Below are positions 25,410 to 33,970 of a stretch of DNA of 64,000 nt, piece by piece. The notes beneath the pieces were generated by a model. It had not been told where the DNA came from. It did no database searches and saw only the letters and a program-made list of their open reading frames with translations. Numbering within the stretch: the first letter of the stretch is position 1; every line of letters starts with the position of its first letter. The translations under genes were made by a program, and so were the position numbers. The stretch is from CAISDA01 sp050258555. Lineage in GTDB: Bacteria; Bacteroidota; Ignavibacteria; UBA10030; UBA8401. Location of the stretch: contig JBLMZA010000040.1 in assembly GCA_050258555.1 (NCBI GenBank), positions 1 through 64,000 on the forward strand. The letters are read 5' to 3'.

Positions 25410-25488
25410 GAACAGAACACGCCGGGATCCGACTTCCTTCTTGAATATATAAAAGCGGCGTCAAAGATGCCATTGAAAGGACCATGCA

Positions 25489-26259
25489 GTGAGCGCAGAG
25501 TTCGATAAATTTGTTGACATTGTCAAAGAAGTCCGTCTGAAATGTCCGTGGGACCGTGAGCAGACGCATGCCTCGCTCCGGCACAGCTTTCTTGAAGAAG
25601 CCTATGAAGTGATCGAGTCGATCGAGCAGAACGACATGAAGGAATTCTCCATCGAGCTTGGCGACATCCTGCTGCATGTCGTGCTGCAGGCCATCATCGC
25701 TGAAGAGGAAAACGAGTTCACGCTCGCCGACGTCATCGCGCGCGTTTCCGAAAAGCTCGTCCGCCGCCATCCGCACGTCTTCGCCGACGCGAAGATCGGC
25801 ACGAGCGAGGAGCAGAAGGCGCAATGGGAAAAAGTGAAGCTCAAGGAAGGACGCGAATCGATCATCGACGGCGTGCCGCAGCATCTGCCGGCGCTCCAGC
25901 GCGCGCAGCGGCTCCAGGAAAAGGCGGCGCAGGTCGGCTTCGACTGGAAGGCGAAAGACGATGTCTGGAAAAAGGTGGAAGAGGAAATGAGGGAATTCCA
26001 TGAGGCCGCCGAACACAACGATCCGCGCAGGATGGAAGAGGAATTCGGCGACCTGCTCTTCTCGCTCGTCAACTACTCACGCTTCGTGCATGTGCATCCG
26101 GAGGATGCGCTGCGCGGAACGACGAACAAGTTCGTCCGCCGTTTCCGCTTCATCGAACATGAACTGAAAAAGGCCGGCAAGGATATTCATTCCTCCAGCC
26201 TCGAGGAAATGGATGCCCTGTGGAACGAGGCGAAGGCAATCGAGCGGCAGCCCGAATAA
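25489..26259 (+). CDS. mazG: MazG nucleoside triphosphate pyrophosphohydrolase
   Basis: Hydrolyses (d)NTPs to NMP and PPi, a house-cleaning enzyme. The 256-residue protein has two MazG domains: the first with LEEAYEVIESIE and ELGDILLHVV (metal-binding E/D), the second with EEFGDLLFSLVNYSRF. Starts with GTG after AAAGGA; homologs begin at the same point. It is isolated on the plus strand, divergent from the 158-residue gene and convergent with phoH. Confidence 0.95.
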   Translation: MSAEFDKFVDIVKEVRLKCPWDREQTHASLRHSFLEEAYEVIESIEQNDMKEFSIELGDILLHVVLQAIIAEEENEFTLADVIARVSEKLVRRHPHVFADAKIGTSEEQKAQWEKVKLKEGRESIIDGVPQHLPALQRAQRLQEKAAQVGFDWKAKDDVWKKVEEEMREFHEAAEHNDPRRMEEEFGDLLFSLVNYSRFVHVHPEDALRGTTNKFVRRFRFIEHELKKAGKDIHSSSLEEMDALWNEAKAIERQPE

Positions 26260-26274
26260 CGGTCATGGCTCGCG

Positions 26275-27327
26275 TTACGTGCCGGTCTTCGCCTTCTCCT
26301 CCGCTTCGTGATGCGGCGCGGCCGGCGCCCCACTCTCCTTCTTTCCGTGGAACCGGTCGTAGGCGTCGACGATCTCCTTCACCAGCCGGTGGCGCACCAC
26401 ATCCCCCCTCTCGAAATACACGAAGTCGATCCCTTCGATATGGCGCAGCACATCCTGAATCTGCACCAGTCCCGATGAGACCTTGCTCGGAAGATCGATC
26501 TGCGTGATGTCGCCCGTCACGATCGCCTTCGAATTGATGCCGAGGCGCGTCAGAAACATCTTCATCTGCATCGTCGTCGCGTTCTGCGCCTCATCCAGGA
26601 TCACGAATGCGTTGTTCAGCGTGCGTCCGCGCATATAGGCCAGCGGCACGATTTCGATGACGCGCCGCTCCATGTAGTTCTTCAGCTTCTCGGACGGAAG
26701 CATGTCGTCCAGCGCGTCGTAGAGCGGACGCAGATACGGATCGACCTTCTCCTTCATGTCGCCGGGAAGGAATCCCAGGCTTTCGCCCGCCTCGACGGCC
26801 GGACGGGCAAGGACGATCTTGCCGACTTCGCGGTTCTTCAGGCTCGCCACGGCCATTGCCACGGCAAGATAGGTCTTGCCCGTGCCTGCCGGACCGATGG
26901 CGAAGACGATGTCGTTGCGCTGAATGCGGTCGACATACAGCTTCTGCGTGGGCGTCTTCGCCTTGATGATGGCATTCTTCGTAAAGAGCACCACGGCATC
27001 CATCTCGTTTTTCGCAAGATGGGCCGAGCGCACGTTCGGATTCAGATCATAGACCAGATCGATGACCGTGCCCACATCGTTCGAGGTGAGCGATCCGTTC
27101 TTCGCCAGCAGGAATGTGAGTTCCTTGAATATCCGTTCCAGCTGCGCGATGTCCGCCGGTTCTCCGCGCAGCGTGATGTTGTCTCCGCGCACGATGATCG
27201 TCGCGTCGTCGTACCGGTCCTCGATCATCTGCAGATGATTGTCATTGAAGCCAAGGAGCGAAAACGTGTCCACTCCTTCGATGCGCAATTTTTTTTCTAC
27301 CGTAAGCGGTTCTCCTTTAAAGCGCAA
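26275..27327 (-). CDS. phoH: PhoH-like ATPase
   Basis: Cytoplasmic PhoH-family ATPase, often linked to RNA metabolism and stress. The protein has an N-terminal KH-like region (about 20-100), Walker A GPAGTGKT and Walker B FVILDEAQN. The start is uncertain. The frame opens with TTG at 27327, but that codon lies inside the 3' arm of a terminator hairpin and upstream of the only good ribosome-binding site (AAAGGAG). Eight bases after that site is ACG at 27303, and homologs begin near this point (VEKKLRIEGVD). The coordinates give the maximal frame. Confidence 0.92.
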   Translation of the reverse strand: MRFKGEPLTVEKKLRIEGVDTFSLLGFNDNHLQMIEDRYDDATIIVRGDNITLRGEPADIAQLERIFKELTFLLAKNGSLTSNDVGTVIDLVYDLNPNVRSAHLAKNEMDAVVLFTKNAIIKAKTPTQKLYVDRIQRNDIVFAIGPAGTGKTYLAVAMAVASLKNREVGKIVLARPAVEAGESLGFLPGDMKEKVDPYLRPLYDALDDMLPSEKLKNYMERRVIEIVPLAYMRGRTLNNAFVILDEAQNATTMQMKMFLTRLGINSKAIVTGDITQIDLPSKVSSGLVQIQDVLRHIEGIDFVYFERGDVVRHRLVKEIVDAYDRFHGKKESGAPAAPHHEAEEKAKTGT

Positions 27328-27363
27328 AAGTCCTTCCTCCGCCGAAGCGGATGAAGGACTTTT
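27326..27363 (-). terminator. Terminator between LysM gene and phoH
   Basis: Seventeen-base arms (AAAAGTCCTTC... with ...GAAGGACTTTT, one mismatch) enclose a CGAA loop. On the minus strand the hairpin ends in CTTTTGCGCTTT. It would end the lipoprotein-LysM transcript, and phoH begins within 25 bases of it, so phoH depends on read-through or on a promoter overlapping the hairpin. Confidence 0.65.
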
Positions 27364-27402
27364 GAATGTTGTTGCAAATGGTTCAATTTAAGATCGGTGT
27401 CC

Positions 27403-28110
27403 TTAGTGCTTCTTTCTCCAATACGAACGCACCGCTTTCTTTTCTGTATCGGTGAGTGTCGGATCGGCGGGGATCTTCAGCACCTGGCCCGGATGAATGA
27501 TATCAGGATCGCGGATCTGGTCGCGGTTGCCCTGCCAGATCTTCGGCCATGCAAATGCATTGGCATAAATATCTTTTTTCTTCGCGATGTTCCACAGGCA
27601 GTCGCGGTCCTTCGCCCATGTGCCCACCGTGTATTCTTTCTCGCGGCCGCTCTTCACGCGGTCCTTCAGCGCATCGAGCTTCGACTGAATGGAAGCGAGG
27701 CTGGCGGAGAAGCGTTTCATACCGGCAAGCTTCTGCTTCATCAGGTCGTCCTTCTGGGCCTGAAGCTGGTCGATCTCGGCTTTCCGCGCATACAGATCGG
27801 CGTCCGAAAGGTTTGCAAGCGCATCGATCTTGCTGTTGAGGTCATTGATCGATGCTTCATATGTGCCCGTCAAGGCCTTGAACTGATCGGCGGTCGATTT
27901 CATCTGCTGATCGAGCGATCCATTCAATGCATTGAGGCTGTCAATATCCTTATTCAGTTGTGTCAGCTGCGCACGCAAGTCGTCGCGCATCTTCGTGTTT
28001 TCCGTGATTTGGTTCTGCCACTCCTCTTTCGTCATCTTTTCCTGCGCCTGACTCACAAGCACGCATGAGACGAGAAGTAACATCACCAACGACAATTTCC
28101 TGACAATCAT
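27403..28110 (-). CDS. Secreted coiled-coil protein with C-terminal LysM
   Basis: Exported protein of 235 residues: signal peptide ending near VSQAQ (about 1-22), a long coiled coil (about 30-150, DLRAQLTQLNKDIDSLNAL and similar), and a C-terminal LysM-like module (about 160-215) with YTVGTWAKDRDCLWNIAKK and IIHPGQVLKIP. LysM binds peptidoglycan, so the protein probably links the wall to something held by the coiled coil. It shares a transcript with the small lipoprotein upstream (30-base gap). Confidence 0.85.
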   Translation of the reverse strand: MIVRKLSLVMLLLVSCVLVSQAQEKMTKEEWQNQITENTKMRDDLRAQLTQLNKDIDSLNALNGSLDQQMKSTADQFKALTGTYEASINDLNSKIDALANLSDADLYARKAEIDQLQAQKDDLMKQKLAGMKRFSASLASIQSKLDALKDRVKSGREKEYTVGTWAKDRDCLWNIAKKKDIYANAFAWPKIWQGNRDQIRDPDIIHPGQVLKIPADPTLTDTEKKAVRSYWRKKH

Positions 28111-28140
28111 AGTATTCTCCTTTGGATGAAATTTAGTGTG

Positions 28141-28398
28141 TTACTTCAGAAGGTCCTGTGCTTCCTTCAACTCAGCCTGCTGCTGAGAAAGGCTTGCTTG
28201 TTTGTCGGCGATCTGTTTTTGGAGATCGGATTTGATCGTTTGTTTCGATGCTACTTCTTTTTGAAGCGAGGCGACCTCGGCCTTCAAGGCATCCAACTGC
28301 GCTAATTCTTCTTCGCTCGGACCGCTTGAGCATGAAGCAAAGCCCATCGCGATGCCTGCAAGCAAGAAGGTAAGTAAAGCATTTCTGAATTTGTCCAT
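28141..28398 (-). CDS. Small coiled-coil lipoprotein (Lpp-like)
   Basis: 85-residue lipoprotein: signal peptide with lipobox FASC (Cys at about 23) followed by SSGPSEEELAQ, then one uninterrupted coiled coil with heptad K/L/Q pattern to the C-terminus. The size and build resemble Braun-type lipoproteins, but there is no C-terminal Lys for peptidoglycan attachment (ends DLLK, so a Lys is in fact the last residue; whether it is used is unknown). A near-consensus promoter and an AAAGGA site suggest abundant expression. Confidence 0.82.
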   Translation of the reverse strand: MDKFRNALLTFLLAGIAMGFASCSSGPSEEELAQLDALKAEVASLQKEVASKQTIKSDLQKQIADKQASLSQQQAELKEAQDLLK

Positions 28399-28452
28399 AG
28401 TCTTTCCTTTTGACGGTTGTATGTTGTGTAGTGGACTTCTTGCTACGTCCGT

Positions 28453-28481
28453 ATTTTAACGAAAAGTTGAATTGATGTCAA
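28453..28481 (-). promoter_or_regulatory. Near-consensus sigma70 promoter of lipoprotein operon
   Basis: TTGACA (28481-28476), 17-base spacer, TAAAAT (28458-28453) on the minus strand, 55 bases upstream of the lipoprotein ATG, with AAAGGA as ribosome-binding site. This is the strongest-looking promoter in the window together with that at 44196-44224. Confidence 0.8.
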
Positions 28482-28546
28482 GAGAATTTTCATTAAAGTC
28501 CTTTCGGAATAAAATGTCTTTTCATCAATGGAATCAATGACTTGGG

Positions 28547-29269
28547 TCACAGCAAACCGCGCTCGGCGAAGCTCGTGTACGCGTTGCCGGCGACGATCAG
28601 ATGGTCATGGACCGGGATGCCCATGATCCTTCCGGCCTCCGCAATCTGGCGCGTCACGCGCACATCCTCCTCGCTCGGTTCGCGGTTCCCGCTCGGATGA
28701 TTGTGCACCAGGAGCACGGCCGCCGCGCGTTCGAGTATCGCCGCATGAAAGACCTCCCGCGGATGCGTCAGCGAGGAATTCAGCAATCCGGTCGTTATCA
28801 CGCGTTCCGACACGATCCGGTTGCTGCTGTTCAGGCTGACGACCATGAATTCCTCCTGCGTCTTGTCCCTCAGCATCGGAATATACCGGTGTGCGGCATC
28901 ATTCGGCGAGGTGATCGGCGGAGACAATTCCGGCGGCGGCGCATCGACCCGGCGCGTCAGTTCGAACGCGGCGGCAAGACACACCGCCCGGGCCTGCCCG
29001 ATTCCGCATTCTTTGCGGAAATCGTCGACAGACAATCGGGCAAGCTTCTGCAGCGATTCGTACTTTTTCAGCAGCGTCTTCCCGATATCGACCGCCGTCT
29101 GCCGCCCATTGCCCGCATTGATGAAAATTGCCAGCAGCTCGGCATCACTCAACGCTTTCGCCCCTTTTTGTATCAATTTTTCGCGGGGTCGTTCCCACAG
29201 CGGCCAGTCTTTGATCGTGAAATGCACGACATCCGTCTTCCGCTGCGCCGTTTCGGTTCCCCTCTTCAT
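28547..29269 (-). CDS. radC: RadC/JAMM-domain protein
   Basis: The 240-residue protein has the N-terminal helix-hairpin-helix region (SDAELLAIFINAGN) and a C-terminal JAMM metalloprotease-like domain with LLVHNHPSGNREPSEEDV, the zinc-binding HxH...D motif. RadC was named for DNA repair but its function is unsettled. Start ATG 29269 follows AAGGAGCC. It lies 14 bases downstream of the TPR/periplasmic-binding protein gene. Confidence 0.95.
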   Translation of the reverse strand: MKRGTETAQRKTDVVHFTIKDWPLWERPREKLIQKGAKALSDAELLAIFINAGNGRQTAVDIGKTLLKKYESLQKLARLSVDDFRKECGIGQARAVCLAAAFELTRRVDAPPPELSPPITSPNDAAHRYIPMLRDKTQEEFMVVSLNSSNRIVSERVITTGLLNSSLTHPREVFHAAILERAAAVLLVHNHPSGNREPSEEDVRVTRQIAEAGRIMGIPVHDHLIVAGNAYTSFAERGLL

Positions 29270-29283
29270 GGCTCCTTCCTCCC

Positions 29284-31020
29284 CTATGGTTCATAGGCCA
29301 CTTCACCGATTTTTTTGATGAATCCCCTCCGGTATTGCAGTATATGAATGAATTCGTTCACGCGCTCCGGACCGAATATGATTTTCGAATGGATGCCGTC
29401 GTACTCATTCACGCGCGAGAGCACGGAACGGAGTTCCTCACGCGCCCCGCCCGAGATCCCCACAGCTTCAAGCAGCAGCGACGCGGCATCGTACCCGAAG
29501 CTTTCGAATTTCAGTCCGGAAACAGGCTGTCCCTTCTTTTCGGCCCACCGGTCCGATGAAAAGATGACTCCGTCGGCGCTCGTTCTGTTGCGGTCGAGCT
29601 CCTCGTCGTCGTTCCATTCATCCGATCCCAGTATCATGATCTTCGGATCGAGCAGGCGCAATTGCGATGCGATGACGCCGATATCGAGGGACGATGCGAT
29701 CGGACAGTAGACAGCCTGCAGCGATCCCCCTTCGATCTTCGATGCATCGGTGGTGATGGCGCGGAAGAGATGCCGGAAATCGGTCACCCCTTCCGGATAC
29801 TTCTGATAAGAAACTACGGCCGCTCCAAGCCGCGCGGCTTCCTGTGCGAATGCCTCGGCAAGCAGCGGGGCCGGAAACACCTCCGAGGTGATGATGGCGA
29901 CATTTTTCGCGCCGGCGATGCGCACGGCATATTGGGCCATGAGCGTGCCGCGCATATGGTAATCGGGATTCGCCTGAAAGACATAGTCCCCGATCGAGGC
30001 GATATCGTTGCCGGTGGCCGTCGGCGTGAGCAGCGGCATCTTCGCTCCCTCGGCACATGCTGCGGCGCACGACGTCTCATCCGAATACAGCGGACCCAGG
30101 ATCGCAGCCGTGCTCGAATCGCCTTTCCACTCCTCGATGATCCTCCGGACCCGGCTCGTGTCGCGCTGGCTGTCGCGCACATCGAGCGCAACGGGAATGC
30201 GCCCGGCGGCCCCTGTGTTTGCGTACTCGCGCAGCGCCAGGCGTATGCCGCTCAGGATTTCGCGGGCCGTGACGCCCTCGCGCGTCTGCACGGCGTAATT
30301 GTTCATCAGCGGCAGAAGAACGCCGATCACGACCGTGTCGCCGGCTGCAGCCGAGGGCGTTTCCATGAAGAGCCGCTTCGCGCGCCGGAGCAGGCGGGGG
30401 TCCGATGTGAGCGCCGTGACAGCGCGTGCGGCCTCGGCCGCCGAATCCTTTTCCCCTCGGCGCATATACGCCTCGCCCCGCAAAAGCATTAACAAAACGC
30501 GTGAAGAATCGTTCCTGACGCCCGCCTCGAGCGAGCGCAGCACATTCGGTGTGAAGGAAAGCGCATAGCGTTCGAGCCATGCTTCGGCGCGCCATCGCGT
30601 CGCATCCACACCGGCCATGCCCGCGGCAGCGAGCATTTCCGAAGCCGCATCGCGCGTCCGCTCCATTCCTCCAAGCGCAAGACCGAGCGTATAGTGGGCA
30701 TCCTCCACGTACGAACTGTAAGGAAAGCGCTCGAGAAACGTTCTGCAGAGCTCCGCCGCATGTTCATACTGATGCAGCGCATTGGCGGACTTCGCCGCCA
30801 TGATCATCGCAGCGGTGGTGCGCTGATGCATCGGCTCGAGTTCCGCCGTCTGCCGCAGCGTCTGATACGCGCTTGCATAATCCTGTTGAACGAACTGCCG
30901 CACGCCGAGCAGGAACATCGTCTCGGCCTGCGCATCATACGGCAGCGGCTGCTGGGCGCGCAGCATGCAGGCGCACGCCGCCGTGAGCAGCAGCGCATGA
31001 AGCATTGTTTTTCCGGTCAT
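29284..31020 (-). CDS. TPR plus periplasmic-binding-protein fusion (LpoA-like)
   Basis: Exported protein of 578 residues: signal peptide (LHALLLTAACACMLRAQ), an N-terminal helical TPR-like region (about 25-210), and a type 1 periplasmic-binding domain (about 220-560) with VIGVLLPLMNNYAVQ and ILGSDEWNDDEE. The arrangement resembles LpoA, an outer-membrane activator of penicillin-binding proteins, but no lipobox is evident; CAC in the signal peptide is not a typical lipobox. An amino-acid-binding role is also possible. I start at ATG 31020; a TTG at 31035 is in frame. Confidence 0.75.
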   Translation of the reverse strand: MTGKTMLHALLLTAACACMLRAQQPLPYDAQAETMFLLGVRQFVQQDYASAYQTLRQTAELEPMHQRTTAAMIMAAKSANALHQYEHAAELCRTFLERFPYSSYVEDAHYTLGLALGGMERTRDAASEMLAAAGMAGVDATRWRAEAWLERYALSFTPNVLRSLEAGVRNDSSRVLLMLLRGEAYMRRGEKDSAAEAARAVTALTSDPRLLRRAKRLFMETPSAAAGDTVVIGVLLPLMNNYAVQTREGVTAREILSGIRLALREYANTGAAGRIPVALDVRDSQRDTSRVRRIIEEWKGDSSTAAILGPLYSDETSCAAACAEGAKMPLLTPTATGNDIASIGDYVFQANPDYHMRGTLMAQYAVRIAGAKNVAIITSEVFPAPLLAEAFAQEAARLGAAVVSYQKYPEGVTDFRHLFRAITTDASKIEGGSLQAVYCPIASSLDIGVIASQLRLLDPKIMILGSDEWNDDEELDRNRTSADGVIFSSDRWAEKKGQPVSGLKFESFGYDAASLLLEAVGISGGAREELRSVLSRVNEYDGIHSKIIFGPERVNEFIHILQYRRGFIKKIGEVAYEP

Positions 31021-31133
31021 GCCAAAAGTATTCAATGATTCTTCACGATCGTGTGTGGTCTCTTCGGTTCACCGGTAAACAAAGTACCAACTTCATGCGC
31101 CATCTGCAAGGGAATGCGCGGCAATGGACCGCA

Positions 31134-33839
31134 TTATTTCAGCAGGACCATCTTCTTCACGATCGCCATGCCTGCAGCCTCGAGCCGATAGAAGTACACG
31201 CCCGCCGATGCCGGCGCTCCGTTTCCGGTCCGCCCGTTCCAGAACACGCGATGGGCTCCGGCGGGTTCCTCTCCGTTCACCAGCACGGCCACATTCCGTC
31301 CGATCACATCGAAGACGGACAGCTTCACTGTTCCCCGCTGCGGCGTCGTATACGAAATTGATGTCGATGGATTGAAGGGATTGGGAAAATTCTGACCAAG
31401 CACGCATGCGAGCGGAAGCGCCCCGGCATCGACCGACGTGTTCATCCCCTGCATCGACGTGACCTCGGCGCGTATCCTGAAATTATTCGCATACGCAGAC
31501 CATAGGTTCTCCTTCATTACAAGGGAATGCACATTCGTCACCGCATTGTCGCTCCGCAGTCTCAGCGTGTCGGAATCGTGCGAAAGCCGGAGAACGAGAA
31601 CGTATTCCTTCCCCTGTTCAAGACGGATCGGCGCACCGGTCAGAGCGACGGTATTGAGCGTGCCTGGACTCAGCGACGTCAGCGGCACGCTGCATGCCGT
31701 TCCGACGGGCGTTCCCGGAACGCCGCTGCCGCCTGCATACACTTCGGAAACGAGCTGTCCTGTTCCGACGATCGCCCGATTGGATGATGTCGTCAGATTG
31801 ATGAGGATGCGTGTGAGCGGCCCCGATTCGGGCGGCGTAAACCGCATGCCGATGCGGCCTCCGCCTGTCAGGGTGTAGAGGTAATTCGCGACGCCGGAAT
31901 CGTACGCGATGATGCGGCGCGCCACAAGAGAGGACGGCGAAAACACGCGCGCCGCCGCTTCGGCAATATCGAGCTTTCCCGATCCCCAGATGTACGGCGA
32001 TGCCGAGAGCGTAAAGGGATCGGCATCTGCCGCATCTCGCAGCAGCGTCTTTGCCCGGGCGGCTGTCAGCGACGGATCGGCATCGAGCAGCAATGCGCAG
32101 GCCCCGGCCGCATGCGGAGTCGCCATGCTCGTGCCGCTGAGCAGGTAATGCTTTCCTTCCATTGCGCAGAAGACCGAATCACTGCTCTGCGAGGAGAACC
32201 CCGACATGGCGGCAAAGATCGCCTGTCCAGGTGCCGCAATGTCTGGCTTCTGCCTTCCGTCAGCCGTCGGGCCGATGCTGCTGAACGATGCGATGTTGCC
32301 CGTCCTGTCTGCGCTCGTGTACTGGTACTGACCTTTCATGCTGGGCCAGGTCCATCGCGTCACATACGCGCCGGCGGTGATCGCGCCGGCCGACGTGGCA
32401 GGCATCGAAACGGTCTTGCTGTTGTCTCCGCCCATCAGCGCGACGGCGCTGCCGCCGATACTGCGCAGTGAGAGCCACACATCGAAGTGAACGATCTCAT
32501 TGCATGCATTCTTCAGCACGAGCTTCCATGTGCCCTGCTTCGGTACGAATGCGCTCTTATCGTGGACGTAGAGCTGGATGTTGCGGTGCTGGTTCATCTT
32601 CGATGCATTGAAATTCCAGAGCGAGATGGTGCCGTCCGCATCGTTGGGACAATCGCCCGATGTTTCCGACGCCCGCGGATAGCAGATGCCCGAGGGCGAG
32701 ATCGCCTCGGCATCAACGCTCGCGCCGCTGAGCGTCCAGATATCGAGCATAAACGCATCGTCATCCTTCCCGGTTGCGGCACTATAGAACGGCACGACCA
32801 CGCGTATCGTATCCGGCTCGCCCGGATAGAGCGTACCCGAGCGATGGATGGCCGAACTGCCGTCGTTGCCCGCCGCGATGCAGACAATGCGGCCGGGCTT
32901 TTCAGAAAACGTGTTCACCGCCACTTCATAGGCGCGCGTGCCGTCATGCGGTCCTCCCTGGCCGCCGATGCTCCAGTTGACGACCACAGGCTTGTTGTAC
33001 TTCGCTGCGACGTTCTCCGCATACTGCAATCCGTCGATCATGCTCGACTCGCTGAAGGAACCGTTGCCTCCTTTCACGACGACAATATCTGCTTCAGGAG
33101 CCATGCCCATGTACTTGCCGGCGGCTCCGGCATTCCCCGCAGCGATGCCCGCCACGTGCGTGCCATGCCCGTTCACATCCTTCTGGCGCACGAAGCCCGG
33201 CGCCGGCGTTTTCAATTCCGCTTCGATCTGCGCTTTGGTGTATTCCACTCCGTATGTGAATCCGGCCGGCGACGCTTCTCCACCTGCCGGCGTGAGTGTC
33301 TGGTCCCAGATGGAAAGAATTCGTGAGCGCGCCGGATCCGCCGGATCGCGGAAATCGCCATGCCGGTAATCGATGCCGGTGTCATAGATGAGGACGATGA
33401 CATCCTTCCCCGTATACGGGCGTGACGTGATCATGCCGCCGCGCACGAGCAATGCGCCTGTTTCGGGAACGCTGACGTCGCTGAGGACAGTATTGAGGGA
33501 ACCCGGATCGATCCATTCCACGCCCGGCACTTCGCAGAGCCTCTGAAGCTCGCGTGTGCGGATGCGCACGGTCGCCATCGTGCCGGCGGCCGTCTGTACG
33601 CGGATGCCGGCATGCCTGAGCGCGGAAATGTCGGAGGCGTAGACGATCACGCCGATCTCTTCGGGCGCCGCACCATAGGCGGAAAAGACAGGAGCGCCGT
33701 GAAAAAAATGTTCCTGAGCGGAAGCAAGCATGCGCAGCGAAGGATGAAGCTTCGATGCTTGCGCAGAAGGAAGTCCGGCCGATGCGGCGATATGGATGAT
33801 GAAGAGAGACTGCAGGACGACAACAAGATATCGCTTCAT
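31134..33839 (-). CDS. Secreted subtilisin-like peptidase with T9SS sorting domain
   Basis: S8 family serine protease of 901 residues. Signal peptide about 1-22; catalytic triad Asp153 (IYDTGID), His228 (NGHGTHVAG), Ser571 (LSGTSMATPHAAG). The C-terminal ~85 residues form a type A sorting domain with LGQNFPNPFNPST, GRNVAVLVNGEEPAG and final KKMVLLK, the signal for the type IX secretion system. Start ATG 33839 follows GGGGGGATTGATT; an ATG at 33950 lies in the palindromic repeat region. It is probably exported to the cell surface; T9SS genes are not in this window. Confidence 0.92.
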   Translation of the reverse strand: MKRYLVVVLQSLFIIHIAASAGLPSAQASKLHPSLRMLASAQEHFFHGAPVFSAYGAAPEEIGVIVYASDISALRHAGIRVQTAAGTMATVRIRTRELQRLCEVPGVEWIDPGSLNTVLSDVSVPETGALLVRGGMITSRPYTGKDVIVLIYDTGIDYRHGDFRDPADPARSRILSIWDQTLTPAGGEASPAGFTYGVEYTKAQIEAELKTPAPGFVRQKDVNGHGTHVAGIAAGNAGAAGKYMGMAPEADIVVVKGGNGSFSESSMIDGLQYAENVAAKYNKPVVVNWSIGGQGGPHDGTRAYEVAVNTFSEKPGRIVCIAAGNDGSSAIHRSGTLYPGEPDTIRVVVPFYSAATGKDDDAFMLDIWTLSGASVDAEAISPSGICYPRASETSGDCPNDADGTISLWNFNASKMNQHRNIQLYVHDKSAFVPKQGTWKLVLKNACNEIVHFDVWLSLRSIGGSAVALMGGDNSKTVSMPATSAGAITAGAYVTRWTWPSMKGQYQYTSADRTGNIASFSSIGPTADGRQKPDIAAPGQAIFAAMSGFSSQSSDSVFCAMEGKHYLLSGTSMATPHAAGACALLLDADPSLTAARAKTLLRDAADADPFTLSASPYIWGSGKLDIAEAAARVFSPSSLVARRIIAYDSGVANYLYTLTGGGRIGMRFTPPESGPLTRILINLTTSSNRAIVGTGQLVSEVYAGGSGVPGTPVGTACSVPLTSLSPGTLNTVALTGAPIRLEQGKEYVLVLRLSHDSDTLRLRSDNAVTNVHSLVMKENLWSAYANNFRIRAEVTSMQGMNTSVDAGALPLACVLGQNFPNPFNPSTSISYTTPQRGTVKLSVFDVIGRNVAVLVNGEEPAGAHRVFWNGRTGNGAPASAGVYFYRLEAAGMAIVKKMVLLK

Positions 33840-33916
33840 AATCAATCCCCCCTGTTCATGATTATGACTGCTGTGCTGCAATATACGCAGATATTTTCTG
33901 AAACGCACAACCTCAC

Positions 33917-33942
33917 ATGTGGGGCGAAGCGCTGCTTCGCCC
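33917..33942 (+). repeat. Dispersed palindromic repeat, copy B
   Basis: ATGTGGGGCGAAGC (33917-33930) followed by GCT and GCTTCGCCC (33934-33942): a perfect nine-base hairpin GGGCGAAGC/GCTTCGCCC. Identical in its first 14 bases to the copy at 39842. It lies in the gap between the TonB receptor and the subtilisin gene. Confidence 0.65.
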
Positions 33943-33970
33943 TGCCTCATCTTTCTTTTCTTTCCGGTTT

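Noticed and set aside
25357..26016. N-terminal extension of the 158-residue acidic protein
   Set aside because: The extension is antisense to mazG and the internal ATG at 25356 has a strong GGAGG site; the extension is not homologous to anything I recognise.
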